Shown here piece after piece: positions 52,382 through 64,000 of a stretch of DNA of 64,000 nucleotides. The stretch comes from Symbiopectobacterium purcellii (GTDB lineage Bacteria > Pseudomonadota > Gammaproteobacteria > Enterobacterales > Enterobacteriaceae): NCBI RefSeq assembly GCF_019797845.1, contig NZ_CP081864.1, positions 4,774,001 through 4,838,000 of the forward strand, given 5' to 3'. Below the pieces are notes generated by a model. It ran no database searches. It saw only the letters and a list, made by a program, of their open reading frames with translations, and was not told the DNA's origin. A program made the translations under genes and the position numbers. The first letter of the stretch is position 1; each line of letters starts with the position of its first letter.

Positions 52382-53101
52382 CTATTCGCTGAGAAATGGC
52401 TTCCACTGGCACAAATCTTCCTCAGCCACCAGCAGCAGTTGCGTACCCGCAGGGGCATCCAACCACGCCACGCGCTGCGTGACCTCAGGGCGGTGCTGTC
52501 GCTGTTCCGCTATCCATCTCAGCGAAAGCCTATCAAAATCAGGGCTGACATTTTGTCCATCGCAGGTGAGTACGCGATTGCCCTGTAGCAACCCCTGACG
52601 CAGTTTCACACTGCCAGTGCGTAACACCTCGCTGAGTTCCAGCACCCGCTTGGCATCAAACTGAAACAGCGCAATCTCATCGCCAGAAACGCTTTCACGC
52701 CGATCATCGAGTTGCCGTTGCATAAAACTCACCGTGCCGTCATCGGCAAATCGAAGATGGAGACTTTCCGGATGGGCGCCGCGATAACTGCGTTTTATTT
52801 CACGCAGGTGATCCTGAACAAACAGGTAGCGCGTTTCTACCCCGTGGCGATCGGGCCACAGATTATCATCCTGCAACGCATTGGAGAGTGTCACTAACTG
52901 TGTGCTGTGCTGTTGGCTATCATCTTTGCGCCACACGCGCACCACCGCGCGATCGCCGACATAGCCGGTGGCGAAGGTCGTTGGCGGTGGCGAGTGACTG
53001 GAGCAGGCGGTGAGCAATCCGGCAATAGCCACCGAACCCAACCTGCGCCACAAAAGCAAAAGGGGCGCTAACGCCCCTTTGCTTGAATCCTTCACTGGCA
53101 T
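52382..53101 (-). CDS. yjaH: DUF1481 lipoprotein (YjaH-like)
   Basis: Predicted membrane-anchored lipoprotein of unknown function. The frame from ATG 53101 gives 239 aa with lipobox LLTAC at about residues 29-33 and mature CSSHSPPPTTFATGYVGDRAVVRVW. The central SFMQRQLDD and the C-terminal TCDGQNVSPDFD...LDAPAGTQLLLVAEEDLCQWKPF match E. coli YjaH. The first 17 codons contain the terminator stem of hupA, so a shorter start is possible; a TTG near 53050 would give a compact signal peptide (WRRLGSVAIAGLLTAC), though it has no ribosome site. It lies 4 bases beyond hupA. Confidence 0.82.
   Translation of the reverse strand: MPVKDSSKGALAPLLLLWRRLGSVAIAGLLTACSSHSPPPTTFATGYVGDRAVVRVWRKDDSQQHSTQLVTLSNALQDDNLWPDRHGVETRYLFVQDHLREIKRSYRGAHPESLHLRFADDGTVSFMQRQLDDRRESVSGDEIALFQFDAKRVLELSEVLRTGSVKLRQGLLQGNRVLTCDGQNVSPDFDRLSLRWIAEQRQHRPEVTQRVAWLDAPAGTQLLLVAEEDLCQWKPFLSE
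53051..53082 (-). terminator. hupA terminator, inside the predicted start of the DUF1481 gene
   Basis: AAAGGGGCG at 53059-53067 pairs with CGCCCCTTT at 53072-53080 around a 4-base loop. On the minus strand TTTTGCTTTTG follows. It lies 23 bases beyond the hupA stop codon and within the first codons of the DUF1481 frame. Confidence 0.75.
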
Positions 53102-53105
53102 TCGC

Positions 53106-53378
53106 TTATTTAACAGCGTCTTTCAGTGCTTTGCCCGCAACAAATGCCGGGACATTCGCCGCAGCGATTTTGATTTCTTTACCCGTTTGCGGGTTGCGGC
53201 CAGTGCGCTCGTTACGATGGTTCACTTTAAACGTACCAAAACCCACTAATTGTACTGCATCGCCTGCTTTCAGAGACTCAGTTACCGCGGCCAGAGTGGC
53301 TTCTAACGCTGTTTTAGCCTGAGCCTTGGACAGGTCAGCTTTGTCTGCAATCACATCAATCAGTTGAGTCTTATTCAT
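53106..53378 (-). CDS. hupA: DNA-binding protein HU-alpha
   Basis: Nucleoid protein that bends and packages DNA, usually as HU-alpha/beta heterodimers. The 90-residue protein ([20 protein letters not shown]) is the same length as E. coli HupA. The arm with [34 protein letters not shown] and the end [10 protein letters not shown] are conserved; the intercalating proline lies in RNPQTG. It is preceded by about 186 bases without a gene before yjaG and followed by a terminator. Confidence 0.98.
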   Translation of the reverse strand: MNKTQLIDVIADKADLSKAQAKTALEATLAAVTESLKAGDAVQLVGFGTFKVNHRNERTGRNPQTGKEIKIAAANVPAFVAGKALKDAVK

Positions 53379-53564
53379 AAGTTATCCTTACAGTGTGTTT
53401 ATCGCTTGCTTAGCATCGAGTGCGACGGATATGCTCAAAAGCACTCTCCTGCATACACGCACCGACAGCCACTTTTTTTACGCCCCCCAAATGTAGACCA
53501 GACAGGGGGCGGATGTGAAGCCCTTCAACTTGTCATTTAGGGCCTTAAATCACGTTTTATCGCC
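53379..53564 (-). promoter_or_regulatory. hupA upstream region
   Basis: The gap between yjaG and hupA contains an AAGGATAAC ribosome site just before hupA and a GC-rich stem (CGCCCCCC near 53482 with GGGGGCG near 53508). The stem has no T-run on the minus strand, so it is not a clear terminator for yjaG. Promoters were not assigned. Confidence 0.4.
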
Positions 53565-54155
53565 TTATTGGCCTAAATTTATGCCAATATTGCTGCTCCC
53601 AGCTTCCCGCAGGTCGGCGCGCAGCCCTTTAATCAATTCCAAATCACGCTCTTCACACGCCGCCAGCAATCGAAAAATCTCCCACTGAATATCCCATTCT
53701 TCTTCGATAGCGGGCAGCGTGTAGAGTTCTTCGTCCGTCATTTCACGACCAGCTTGCGTCATTTCCAGCATCGCTACCGTGCGAATGGAGGTTTCGCTAA
53801 TAGCAATCGCATGCTCGAGCGTGGCACCACTCAGTTGCGAATGAATGAGTTCACCCAATGCAATGCACGCGTCAATGGCCGGATAGACACCGTATAAATC
53901 GTAATCATCCGCGGAGGGAATAGCGTCTTCCCATTTCTCCAACTGGCTGTCGAAATTAACTTTGGCCTCTTTCACCACCAGCACTTCCCACACCAGATCG
54001 AGGATGCGTCGATACAGCTGCGCATCACCAAACTCGGTCTGGCGGCAGAATTCATAATAGTTCGGATACATCCGCTCGCAAAGGCAAGCCATAAAAGTCA
54101 CATGCTGCCAGCTTTCCAGCTTCTCCAGCCGCAGGTGAATCGGATTACGTAACAT
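53565..54155 (-). CDS. yjaG: DUF416 family protein YjaG
   Basis: A 196-residue cytoplasmic protein of unknown function, equal in length to E. coli YjaG. It begins MLRNPIHLRLEKLESWQHVTFMACLCERMYPNYYEF and is rich in acidic residues and predicted helices (EDAIPSADDYDLYGVYPAIDACIALGEL, then EEEWDIQWEIFRLLAACEERD). It lies between nfi and hupA on the same strand, as in E. coli. No signal peptide or membrane helix is seen. Confidence 0.92.
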   Translation of the reverse strand: MLRNPIHLRLEKLESWQHVTFMACLCERMYPNYYEFCRQTEFGDAQLYRRILDLVWEVLVVKEAKVNFDSQLEKWEDAIPSADDYDLYGVYPAIDACIALGELIHSQLSGATLEHAIAISETSIRTVAMLEMTQAGREMTDEELYTLPAIEEEWDIQWEIFRLLAACEERDLELIKGLRADLREAGSSNIGINLGQ

Positions 54156-54250
54156 CGTCGACGCTCATTATTTTTAATGGCAGGCAGTGTACCTGAAAAT
54201 TTTGCCTTGCCCTATGCCTGAATTCTTAAACTTACCGCATCCCGCCTGCG

Positions 54251-54925
54251 TTATTGCGGATTTTCACGCAGCCAGCGTTGAAAGGCTGGCCGCTGTGAGG
54301 CAACGGCGTCCGCCCAACGCGTAGGTTCGGGTAAACGATAGCCCTGCTGGCAGCGTTTTACCCACATCAGCGCGCTGTTCAGGCTCACCCGATGGCCGGT
54401 TGAGATAAACAGCGGATTACAGCGTGCCTTGCTACGCCACACCCAGCCAATCTGTTCGTCATGATCCATCAGCGCGCTTTGGCTGCCGGGTGCTTCAGAA
54501 AGTGGGGCACTCTGACCACACAGCCGTTTTTTAGCCACGCCAATGGTTGGGACATCCACCAATAACCCAAAATGGCTGGCAACGCCCAACCGCCTGGGGT
54601 GTGAAATGCCGTGACCGTCAACAAACAGCAAATCAGGCTTCTGCACCAACTTTTCCCACGCTGCCAACAGGCCAGGACACTCACGAAAAGAGAGCAACCC
54701 CGGCACATAGGGCATTACCGTCGGGATACGGGCAATCTGGAACTCAACCAACTGAAGTGAAGGGTAGTGCAATATCGCAATCGCCGCTCGCGTCACCGCC
54801 CCCTCTTGTTCGAACCCAACATCAGCCCCGCCAATAAACCTAGGCTCGGCAAAGGGCAGGCTGTCAACATGCACGATCTCCTGCGCCCGCCGTTTCTGCT
54901 CCGCTTTCAACGCTTGCGTATCCAT
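54251..54925 (-). CDS. nfi: Endonuclease V (deoxyinosine 3'-endonuclease)
   Basis: DNA repair nuclease that nicks one base 3' of deoxyinosine and other deaminated bases. The 224-residue protein (223 in E. coli) keeps the metal residues: Asp35 in IGGADVGFE, Glu82 in [12 protein letters not shown], and Asp103 in [22 protein letters not shown]. The lesion-strand wedge PYVPGLLSF is present. It lies between hemE and yjaG on the same strand, 42 bases downstream of hemE, as in E. coli, and is probably cotranscribed with it. Confidence 0.97.
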   Translation of the reverse strand: MDTQALKAEQKRRAQEIVHVDSLPFAEPRFIGGADVGFEQEGAVTRAAIAILHYPSLQLVEFQIARIPTVMPYVPGLLSFRECPGLLAAWEKLVQKPDLLFVDGHGISHPRRLGVASHFGLLVDVPTIGVAKKRLCGQSAPLSEAPGSQSALMDHDEQIGWVWRSKARCNPLFISTGHRVSLNSALMWVKRCQQGYRLPEPTRWADAVASQRPAFQRWLRENPQ

Positions 54926-54966
54926 CAGCCTACCCCTTAAGGCGCGTTCAATCCTGATGATGGCGA

Positions 54967-56031
54967 TTATTGATGAAACGGGCGCGACAAGCGATGCACC
55001 GCATCCACAAAAGCACCGGCATGTTCCGGTGGCACATCCTGATGAATCCCATGCCCCAAATTGAACACGTGCCCATTCCCCTGACCAAACGCGGTCAAAA
55101 TCGTCTCGACTTCTTGCTCGATACGCGCTGGCGGTGCATAGAGCATTGATGGGTCCATATTGCCTTGCAGCGCCACCTTGTCCCCAACCCGCGCCCGCAC
55201 CTCACTGATATCCGTGGTCCAATCCAGACCCAGCGCATCGCACCCTGTCGCGGCCATCGCCTCCAGCCACTGGCCGCCGCCTTTGGTAAACAGCGTTACC
55301 GGCACGCGCCGCGCCTCATGCTCACGCAGCAGACCATCCACAATTTTGTGCATGTAATGCAGTGAAAACTCACGGTAGTCGCGCCCGCTCAGCGCGCCGC
55401 CCCAGGTGTCGAAAATCATCACCGATTGAGCACCGGCCTTGATCTGCGCATTCAAATACAGAATCACGCTGTCAGCCAGCTTATCCAACAGCAAGTGGAG
55501 CGTCTGTGGCTCAGCAAACAGCATTTTCTTGATAACCGTAAACGCTTTACTGCTGCCGCCTTCCACCATATAGGTTGCCAGTGTCCAAGGGCTACCGGAA
55601 AAACCGATCAATGGCACAGCACCCGCCAGTTCGCGGCGAATGGTGCGAACCGCATCCATCACATAGCCCAGCTCCTGCTCAGGATCGGGAATTGGCAAGC
55701 GCGCCACATCCGTAGCGTTCCGAACCGGATGGGTAAAACGCGGTCCTTCCCCGGTTTCGAAATAGAGCCCTAATCCCATGGCATCCGGCACGGTGAGAAT
55801 ATCGGAAAACAGGATGGCGGCATCCAGCGCATAGCGCCGCAGCGGTTGCAGCGTGACTTCGCAAGCCAGCTCTGGATTTCTGCACAGCGACATAAAATCA
55901 CCCGCCTGTGCGCGCGTTGCTTTGTACTCTGGCAGATAGCGGCCTGCCTGGCGCATCATCCATACCGGCGTAACATCAACGGGCTGGCGCAGTAGCGCGC
56001 GCAGATAGCGATCATTTTTCAGGTCTGGCAT
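54967..56031 (-). CDS. hemE: Uroporphyrinogen decarboxylase HemE
   Basis: Removes four acetate carboxyls from uroporphyrinogen III to form coproporphyrinogen III in haem synthesis. ATG 56031 ([36 protein letters not shown]) gives 354 aa, equal to E. coli; the longer open frame upstream is not conserved. The substrate-binding [30 protein letters not shown] with its catalytic aspartate, and [12 protein letters not shown] are all present. It lies 80 bases downstream of nudC and upstream of nfi. Confidence 0.98.
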   Translation of the reverse strand: MPDLKNDRYLRALLRQPVDVTPVWMMRQAGRYLPEYKATRAQAGDFMSLCRNPELACEVTLQPLRRYALDAAILFSDILTVPDAMGLGLYFETGEGPRFTHPVRNATDVARLPIPDPEQELGYVMDAVRTIRRELAGAVPLIGFSGSPWTLATYMVEGGSSKAFTVIKKMLFAEPQTLHLLLDKLADSVILYLNAQIKAGAQSVMIFDTWGGALSGRDYREFSLHYMHKIVDGLLREHEARRVPVTLFTKGGGQWLEAMAATGCDALGLDWTTDISEVRARVGDKVALQGNMDPSMLYAPPARIEQEVETILTAFGQGNGHVFNLGHGIHQDVPPEHAGAFVDAVHRLSRPFHQ

Positions 56032-56111
56032 GCGATGTCCTTTTGTCATCCTGAGAGGGGTCAAAACGCGATAACGAAACGATTGGCGCGAAGTGTAGCA
56101 CGCCAACAGCG

Positions 56112-56885
56112 CTATTCCTGCCCATCACGGCACAGTACCACAGTGTCTTCAATCAAACGTCGCGCGACCGTACCCGGCGGCGGGAGAATTGGCAGTTGAT
56201 CGTAGCGGAACCAGCCCGCATCGCGGAGTTCTTTGGGATCGTGGCGCAGGTCGCCGTCGGCATACTCCGCCATAAACGCCATCATCAGCGAATGCGGGAA
56301 CGGCCATGGCTGCGAGCTGATGTAGCGCAGATTTTTAATACGAATATTGCTCTCTTCCATCACTTCGCGGGCAACGGCCTGTTCGAGGGTTTCGCCCACT
56401 TCCACAAACCCCGCCAGCACGGTATACATATTGCCACGGTGACGCTGATGCTGCGCCAGCAAGATCTCGTCGCCACGCCGGATCGCCACGATCACGCACG
56501 GGGCGATTTGCGGGTAGTAGCGCTCTTTGCAGTGCGGACACAAGCAAGCCAGTTCCGTTTTGCTGTGCACCATTTTCTGACCGCAATAGCCGCAAAACTG
56601 GTGCGAACGATAAAACTCGGCCAGTTGTACACCGCGACCGGCCAGTTGAAACAGTGCCACGTCTTCATCCAGCAGTTGCCGCACAGAATCCATGTGCGAC
56701 GTTTTCTGGTGGCTGACCAGCCACACGCATTCTCCCTGCCACTCCCCTATCTGGCGCCCAACAATGCCTTCCAATCCGCACTGTACTGCCGTGCCATGCG
56801 GGAGTTTCCCTTCAGGCAGCCACACTTGACCCTCATGGCTGACCACCCACCATCCATGCTCATCACCTTTTAATGTTTGTTCCAT
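56112..56885 (-). CDS. nudC: NAD-capped RNA hydrolase / NADH pyrophosphatase NudC
   Basis: Nudix hydrolase that removes NAD caps from RNA and cleaves NADH. ATG 56885 ([20 protein letters not shown]) gives 257 aa as in E. coli; the longer frame upstream is not conserved. The Zn ribbon uses Cys98, Cys101, Cys116 and Cys119 (FCGYCG, CPHC). The Nudix box [21 protein letters not shown] follows at about 159-179, and the [14 protein letters not shown] motif specific to NudC is at about 195-210. It is divergent from rsd and precedes hemE. Confidence 0.97.
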   Translation of the reverse strand: MEQTLKGDEHGWWVVSHEGQVWLPEGKLPHGTAVQCGLEGIVGRQIGEWQGECVWLVSHQKTSHMDSVRQLLDEDVALFQLAGRGVQLAEFYRSHQFCGYCGQKMVHSKTELACLCPHCKERYYPQIAPCVIVAIRRGDEILLAQHQRHRGNMYTVLAGFVEVGETLEQAVAREVMEESNIRIKNLRYISSQPWPFPHSLMMAFMAEYADGDLRHDPKELRDAGWFRYDQLPILPPPGTVARRLIEDTVVLCRDGQE

Positions 56886-56993
56886 ATCTTTTCTATTGCT
56901 CCACAGACACTTCACTGGCATTTTAACTGTCAGGGATATGGCAGAATTTCATCGTCACCGATTGTTCTTTCTTATCAATGCACGAAGTCATCA

Positions 56994-57458
56994 ATGTTAA
57001 ACCAATTACAAAGTCTGACTGAGTACGTTGGTGGCAATAATGCGTTAATCGACCAATGGCTACAAGCGCGCAAGCAACTTCTGGTTGCCTATTACCATCT
57101 GGTCGGCATTAAGCCAAACAAAGATAAACACACCCCGCTCGATGAGCAGGCCCTGGATGATTTTTGCCACAACCTTGTGGACTATCTTTCCGCCTGCCAT
57201 TTCCATGTCTATGAGCGCATCTTGCAAGAGGCGGTCGCACTGAGCGATCAAAAGCTGGCGCAAACGCACCGTCTGGCACTGGCGTTGCAGGCCAACACAC
57301 AATTCATTATGGATTTCTACGACAGCAGTCTGGCGACCGCTATCGATCACGATAACTGCATTGAGTTTCAGCAAGCGCTGTCAAGCGTCGGCGAAGCCAT
57401 GGCGGAACGCTTTGCATTGGAAGATCGACTGATTCGTCTGGTCATTGATAAAGAATAA
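56994..57458 (+). CDS. rsd: Regulator of sigma D (Rsd)
   Basis: Anti-sigma factor that binds sigma-70 region 4 in stationary phase; in E. coli it also interacts with HPr and SpoT. ATG 56994 (MLNQLQSLTEYVGGNNALIDQWLQARKQLLVAYYHLVGIKP) gives 154 aa against 158 in E. coli; a longer frame upstream is not conserved. The C-terminal IMDFYDSSLATAIDHDNCIEFQQALSSVGEAMAERFALEDRLI is typical. It is divergent from nudC and lies upstream of thiC as in E. coli, separated by a promoter, a repeat and a riboswitch. Confidence 0.95.
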   Translation: MLNQLQSLTEYVGGNNALIDQWLQARKQLLVAYYHLVGIKPNKDKHTPLDEQALDDFCHNLVDYLSACHFHVYERILQEAVALSDQKLAQTHRLALALQANTQFIMDFYDSSLATAIDHDNCIEFQQALSSVGEAMAERFALEDRLIRLVIDKE

Positions 57459-57480
57459 CGCCATCGCCCCACCTTACATT

Positions 57481-57509
57481 TTGACAGTGTCTCTCAGACG
57501 TCCTAAAGT
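57481..57509 (+). promoter_or_regulatory. Candidate thiC promoter
   Basis: TTGACA (57481-57486) and TAAAGT (57504-57509) are 17 bases apart, just after rsd and pointing at thiC. The start would be about 57516. This places 194 bases of leader, including a hairpin at 57523-57544 and the whole 124-bp repeat, before the riboswitch. There is no better promoter in the 12 bases between the repeat and the riboswitch. Confidence 0.65.
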
Positions 57510-57573
57510 GTCAGGGTTTTATTAACCTCATGGTAATGAGGTTATTGCCTGGTAAGCAGCCACTGTGCTGACT

Positions 57574-57697
<124 letters not shown>

Positions 57698-57709
57698 GAT
57701 CGGGCGTAT

Positions 57710-57816
57710 CTTGTCGGAGTGCCTAGCGTGTTTATGTCCTACATAAACCGCAGGCTGAGACCGTTTATTCGGGATCCGCGGAACCTGATCAGGTTAAAAC
57801 CTGCGAAGGGAACAAG
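57710..57816 (+). ncRNA. TPP riboswitch (THI element) upstream of thiC
   Basis: The aptamer has the closing P1 stem CTTGT (57710-57714) with ACAAG (57812-57816), the TPP consensus CTGAGA in the pyrimidine-binding half (57754-57759) and GGAACCTGATCAGG (57780-57793), then CTGCGAAGGGA before the closing stem. It should lower thiCEFSGH expression when thiamine pyrophosphate is plentiful, as in E. coli thiC. About 140 bases of expression platform follow before the thiC ATG. Confidence 0.97.
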
Positions 57817-57821
57817 AGTAA

Positions 57822-60548
<2,727 letters not shown>

Positions 60549-60556
<8 letters not shown>

Positions 60557-61316
60557 CGAGCCGACACTGAGCGATCAAGAGTTCTTACGCTACAGCCGTC
60601 AATTGCTGCTGGAAGATATCGGCCCGGAAGGACAAGAAAGGCTGAAAAAATCCCGCGTGCTGCTGGTCGGCATGGGTGGGTTAGGTGCGCCCGCCGCGCT
60701 CTATCTCGCTGCCGCAGGGGTCGGCACCTTGACGATCGCCGATGACGACCAACTGCATATTTCCAATCTACAACGGCAAATCCTCTATCGCACGCAGGAT
60801 ATTTCTCGCTCCAAGGCCACGCTCGCCAAGCAGCAACTCTTGGCGCTCAACCCGTTAACCGAAGTGATAACACTTACCGAGCGTTTAGCAGGAACAGCCT
60901 TACAGCACGCGGTTCAACAGGCAGATCTGGTGCTGGATTGCAGCGACAACATGGCCACACGCCATGCGATTAACGCCGCTTGCATTCAGCAGCACACGCC
61001 GTTGGTCAGCGGCAGTGCGGTTGGCTTTAGCGGACAGTTGTTGGTGCTAACGCCCCCCTACCCGCACGGCTGTTACGCCTGTCTCTATCCAGACGCGACA
61101 GAACCGCAGCGCAATTGCCGCACCGCCGGTGTGCTCGGCCCGGTGGTCGGGGTCATCGGCACGCTTCAGGCGTTGGAAGCCATCAAGCTACTGGCGGGAT
61201 TGCCGTCGGCACTCAGCGGCAAGCTGCGCCTGTTTGATGGCAAGCAACAGAGCTGGCAAACCTTTCAGTTAAGCCGCTCGGCGTGCTGCCCGGTCTGTAA
61301 GGATATCGCGGCATGA
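60549..61316 (+). CDS. thiF: ThiS adenylyltransferase ThiF
   Basis: E1-like enzyme that adenylates the C-terminus of ThiS so it can be thiocarboxylated. ATG 60549 ([35 protein letters not shown]) lies 5 bases after AGGAGG; upstream starts give longer versions without support. The product is 255 aa (251 in E. coli). The ATP site [30 protein letters not shown], the R/D residues in LQRQILY, and the paired zinc cysteines (GCYACLYP and CCPVCKD) are present. It overlaps thiE and thiS. Confidence 0.96.
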
Positions 61317-61513
61317 ACATCACGCTGAACGACACCCCGATGGAATGCGATGAGGGCATTATGGTGGAAACGCTGCTGGCGGGGTTGGATCGCTTACAGC
61401 CCGGTACGGCCCTGGCAATAAACCAGACCATTGTGCCGCGTGACGAATGGGCGACACGGCCCATTCGCTCAGGCGACGATATTCTTCTTTTTCAGGCTAT
61501 CGCAGGGGGTTGA
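61313..61513 (+). CDS. thiS: Sulfur carrier protein ThiS
   Basis: Ubiquitin-like 66-residue carrier whose C-terminal glycine becomes a thiocarboxylate that donates sulfur to the thiazole. It starts [25 protein letters not shown] and ends with the essential Gly-Gly (QAIAGG). Its ATG overlaps the thiF stop as ATGA, and it is followed directly by thiG. Confidence 0.96.
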   Translation: MNITLNDTPMECDEGIMVETLLAGLDRLQPGTALAINQTIVPRDEWATRPIRSGDDILLFQAIAGG

Positions 61514-61514
61514 T

Positions 61515-62300
61515 ATGTTGCAGATTGCCGATACACGCTTTTCTTCCCGGTTATTAACCGGAACGGGTAAATTTGCCACCGCCGAACTGATGCACGCGGC
61601 GTTACAGGCATCGGGCTCTCAGTTAGTCACGCTGGCCATGAAACGCGTTGACCTGAAAACCGGTAATGACGCCATCTTCGCACCGCTCAAACAGCTTGGT
61701 GTGAAACTGTTGCCCAACACCTCAGGGGCAAAAACCGCAGATGAAGCGGTGTTCGCCGCACGACTGGCACGCGAAGCGCTGGGCACGCATTGGCTGAAAC
61801 TGGAAATTCACCCCGATGCCAAATACCTGTTGCCCGACCCGATTGAAACCCTGCGCGCCGCTGAGCGCCTGGTCAAAGAAGGTTTTGTGGTGCTGCCCTA
61901 CTGCGGCGCGGACCCGGTGCTGTGCAAGCGGCTGGAAGAGGCAGGTTGCGCCGCCGTGATGCCATTGGGCGCGCCCATCGGCTCCAATCAGGGGCTGCAA
62001 ACCCGCGATTTCCTGCGCATCATTATTGAGCAGGCCACCGTGCCCGTCGTGGTTGACGCAGGTATTGGTGCCCCCAGCCACGCCACCGAGGCGCTGGAGA
62101 TAGGGGCCGATGCGGTGCTGGTTAACACGGCGATTGCCGTGGCGCGCGATCCGGTGCAGATGGCTCACGCCTTTCGTTTAGCGGTGGACGCGGGCGAACG
62201 GGCTCGTCAGGCTGGATTAGGTCAACGCCAACAGGCGGCAAGTGCCACCAGCCCGTTGACCGGCTTTCTTCATCAGATAAGATCGGAGGCGCAATCATGA
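61515..62300 (+). CDS. thiG: Thiazole synthase ThiG
   Basis: Builds thiazole phosphate from 1-deoxyxylulose 5-phosphate, dehydroglycine and ThiS thiocarboxylate, working with ThiH. ATG 61515 ([20 protein letters not shown]) follows AGGGGG and gives 261 aa (256 in E. coli); the longer open frame overlaps thiS. The Schiff-base lysine is Lys95 in WLKLEIHPD, and [36 protein letters not shown] forms the phosphate site. It begins one base after the thiS stop and overlaps thiH as ATGA. Confidence 0.97.
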   Translation: MLQIADTRFSSRLLTGTGKFATAELMHAALQASGSQLVTLAMKRVDLKTGNDAIFAPLKQLGVKLLPNTSGAKTADEAVFAARLAREALGTHWLKLEIHPDAKYLLPDPIETLRAAERLVKEGFVVLPYCGADPVLCKRLEEAGCAAVMPLGAPIGSNQGLQTRDFLRIIIEQATVPVVVDAGIGAPSHATEALEIGADAVLVNTAIAVARDPVQMAHAFRLAVDAGERARQAGLGQRQQAASATSPLTGFLHQIRSEAQS

Positions 62301-63445
62301 CGCGCGCTTTTCGTACCCGCTGGGAGCAGCTCGATTGGGATGCCATCACAATCGATATCAACAGCAAAACCGCGCGTGATGTGGAACGGGCTCTTACCGC
62401 GACCACGCTCTCCCGAGACGATATGATGGCACTGCTTTCCCCGGCAGCACTGCACTATCTGGAACCGCTGGCCGCACAGGCTCAGCAACTTACCCGGCAA
62501 CGCTTCGGCAATACCGTGGGCTTTTATGTGCCGCTCTACTTGTCAAACCTGTGCGCCAATGACTGCACCTACTGTGGTTTCTCCATGAGCAACCACATCA
62601 AGCGCAAGACCTTGAACCAAGAGGAAATCCTGCGCGAGATTGCCGCCATCAAAGCGCTGGGGTTTGACAACCTGCTGCTGGTCACGGGGGAGCATCAACG
62701 TAAAGTCGGCATGGATTACTTTCGCGAGATGTTTCCCGTGATTCGGCCGCACTTCAGCGCGCTGATGATGGAAGTACAGCCGATGGCGCAGGAGGATTAC
62801 TCAGAACTGAAAACGCTGGGGCTGGACGGGGTGATGGTCTATCAGGAAACCTACCATCCGGTGACCTATCAACAACATCACCTGCGCGGCAACAAGCAGG
62901 ATTTCCATTGGCGCCTGGACACACCGGATCGTTTGGGCAGCGCCGGGATCGACAAGATCGGGCTCGGCGCGTTAATCGGCTTATCGCACAGTTGGCGCAC
63001 TGACTGCTATATGGTGGCGGAGCATCTGCTGTATTTGCAGCAAACCTACTGGCAGAGTCGTTACTCCATCTCCTTTCCGCGTCTGCGCCCCTGTGCAGGG
63101 GGGATCACGCCCGCATCGATCATGGACGAAGCGCAGTTACTGCAAGTGATTTGCGCGTTCCGCCTGCTGGCTCCCGACGTGGAATTATCGCTATCTACCC
63201 GGGAATCCCCCTATTTTCGCGATAACGTGGTGCCTATTGCTATCAACAGCGTCAGCGCGTTTTCCAAAACGCAGCCGGGCGGCTACGCAGACGATCGTTC
63301 CGAATTGGAGCAATTTGCCCCCCATGATAATCGCCGCCCGGAAGCCGTCGCACAAGCGATCGCGCAGGCTGGTCTGCAACCGGTATGGAAAGACTGGGAT
63401 GGGTATTTGGGAAGGCAGTCGCATCATCAACATCACGTGGGATAA
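62297..63445 (+). CDS. thiH: Tyrosine lyase ThiH (2-iminoacetate synthase)
   Basis: Radical SAM enzyme that splits tyrosine to p-cresol and dehydroglycine, which is the glycine-derived unit of the thiazole in enterobacteria. The 382-residue protein (377 in E. coli) has the cluster motif C-X3-C-X2-C at Cys86, Cys90 and Cys93 ([13 protein letters not shown]), and downstream [14 protein letters not shown] and [13 protein letters not shown]. The final residues after DWDGYLGRQ read SHHQHHVG, a histidine-rich tail not seen in E. coli. It ends the thi operon. Confidence 0.96.
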   Translation: MTRAFRTRWEQLDWDAITIDINSKTARDVERALTATTLSRDDMMALLSPAALHYLEPLAAQAQQLTRQRFGNTVGFYVPLYLSNLCANDCTYCGFSMSNHIKRKTLNQEEILREIAAIKALGFDNLLLVTGEHQRKVGMDYFREMFPVIRPHFSALMMEVQPMAQEDYSELKTLGLDGVMVYQETYHPVTYQQHHLRGNKQDFHWRLDTPDRLGSAGIDKIGLGALIGLSHSWRTDCYMVAEHLLYLQQTYWQSRYSISFPRLRPCAGGITPASIMDEAQLLQVICAFRLLAPDVELSLSTRESPYFRDNVVPIAINSVSAFSKTQPGGYADDRSELEQFAPHDNRRPEAVAQAIAQAGLQPVWKDWDGYLGRQSHHQHHVG

Positions 63446-63552
63446 CGGGGCGAAACGTGCCATTATCGGGCGATAAAACGGTCAGATCATGCACCCTCGG
63501 TTTATCTTTCGCTACGTAAAGTGAGGTTGTTGACGATCTCGACTCATCAACC

Positions 63553-63578
63553 AAAACCGGATTGTTCCATCCGGTTTT
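63553..63578 (+). terminator. Terminator of the thi operon
   Basis: AAAACCGGA at 63553-63561 pairs with TCCGGTTTT at 63570-63578 around an 8-base loop, ending in four T residues. It lies about 108 bases after thiH. It is symmetrical and may also serve the convergent MocR-like gene. Confidence 0.65.
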
Positions 63579-63587
63579 GCCCCCTCT

Positions 63588-63622
63588 GCCGATACAGGGT
63601 GGCGTTAGCACGCTGTATCGGC
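63588..63622. repeat. Perfect 10-bp inverted repeat before the MocR-like gene end
   Basis: GCCGATACAG at 63588-63597 and CTGTATCGGC at 63613-63622 are exact inverted copies with a 15-base loop. No T-run is present. It may be an mRNA end stem for the leftward gene or part of a larger structure with the neighbouring terminator. Confidence 0.55.
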
Positions 63623-63639
63623 CCTTCTTCGACATACAC

Positions 63640-64000
63640 CTAGTGGCCGCTCACCGTATCTTCATGCAGCAGGTGTTCCGCCTGCTCGCCAATCACGCGT
63701 AGCATCTGTTGCATCTCATCGGTTAACGGCAGACCGTAGTGCACGCGCATACAGTTGCGGTATTTGCCGGACGCAGAGAACAACGAGCCAGAGGCTATCT
63801 GGATACCGGACTGGCGCAGTAGACTATTCAGTCGCAACGTATCGAAGGTTTCAGGAAACTCAATCCACATCAGAAACCCACCTTGCGGTCGACTTACACA
63901 AATTCCACAGGGGAAATAGCGCCGCACCCAGCAGGTGAACGTATCAAGATTGCTTTTGTAATAGGCGCGCATTCGACGCACGTGGGGCTGATAATGGCCC
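63640..64000 (-). CDS. MocR-like PLP-dependent regulator or aminotransferase, C-terminal part
   Basis: The C-terminal part (about 120 residues) of a fold type I aminotransferase-like protein. The frame is open through the right edge, so the start lies outside. Visible motifs are GHYQPHVRRMRAYYKSNLDTFTCWVRRYFP and SRPQGGFLMWIEFPETFDTLRLNSLLRQSGIQIASGSLFSASGKYRNCMRVHYG, the typical end of MocR/GntR-aminotransferase fusions or aromatic aminotransferase-like enzymes. Whether a GntR DNA-binding domain is present cannot be seen. It is convergent with the thi operon. Confidence 0.75.
   Translation of the reverse strand, partial: GHYQPHVRRMRAYYKSNLDTFTCWVRRYFPCGICVSRPQGGFLMWIEFPETFDTLRLNSLLRQSGIQIASGSLFSASGKYRNCMRVHYGLPLTDEMQQMLRVIGEQAEHLLHEDTVSGH

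Overview
This window is chromosomal core sequence from a member of the Enterobacterales. Most genes are close relatives of Escherichia coli K-12 genes in a related order: wec/rff, rho-trxA-rhlB-gppA-rep-ppiC, ilvC-ilvY, ilvLGMEDA, yifB-maoP-hdfR, an rRNA operon, purHD-hupA-yjaG-nfi-hemE-nudC-rsd and thiCEFSGH. The intact ilvG, the putAP position, the FoxA/FhuA-like receptor and the 124-bp palindromic repeat suggest a soft-rot type family (Pectobacteriaceae: Dickeya, Brenneria, Lonsdalea or relatives) rather than Escherichia. That family assignment is an inference; I could not search databases.

Layout. 1-8.1 kb: the first part of the enterobacterial common antigen (ECA) operon, reading leftward from wecA to wzxE, which runs off the left edge; rffH is absent. 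8.3-10.4 kb: rho and trxA leftward. 10.6-15.8 kb: rhlB-gppA rightward, rep leftward, ppiC rightward. 15.9-21.8 kb: proline use genes putA and putP, divergent around a control region that holds a palindromic repeat. 21.9-24.4 kb: ilvC and its divergent LysR regulator ilvY. 24.5-28.7 kb: an accessory patch with a TonB-dependent siderophore receptor, a secreted LprI-like protein and a DUF2461 protein. 28.8-35.4 kb: the complete ilvLGMEDA attenuated operon. 35.8-38.6 kb: yifB (comM), maoP, hdfR. 38.7-43.2 kb: a galactofuranose-type ABC transporter (ytfQ-ytfR-ytfT-yjfF) in which ytfR carries an in-frame stop codon. 43.5-49.1 kb: one rRNA operon on the minus strand (16S, tRNA-Ile, tRNA-Ala, 23S, 5S) with promoters P1 and P2. 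49.2-52.3 kb: purHD behind a PurR box. 52.4-57.5 kb: a DUF1481 lipoprotein, hupA, yjaG, nfi, hemE and nudC leftward, then rsd rightward. 57.5-63.4 kb: a thiamine operon behind a TPP riboswitch. 63.6-64.0 kb: the C-terminal end of a MocR-like PLP protein.

The genes form several pathway blocks: ECA precursor synthesis (UDP-ManNAcA, TDP-Fuc4NAc, lipid I), complete branched-chain amino acid synthesis from threonine and pyruvate, proline catabolism, late purine synthesis, and thiazole plus pyrimidine synthesis for thiamine. I found no CRISPR array, prophage, insertion sequence or toxin-antitoxin pair, and nothing that I would call a new biological system. The points most worth checking are the ytfR nonsense codon, the missing rffH, the hdfR-rrn-purH junction, and the 124-bp repeat that lies between a strong candidate promoter and the thiC riboswitch and also inside the put control region.
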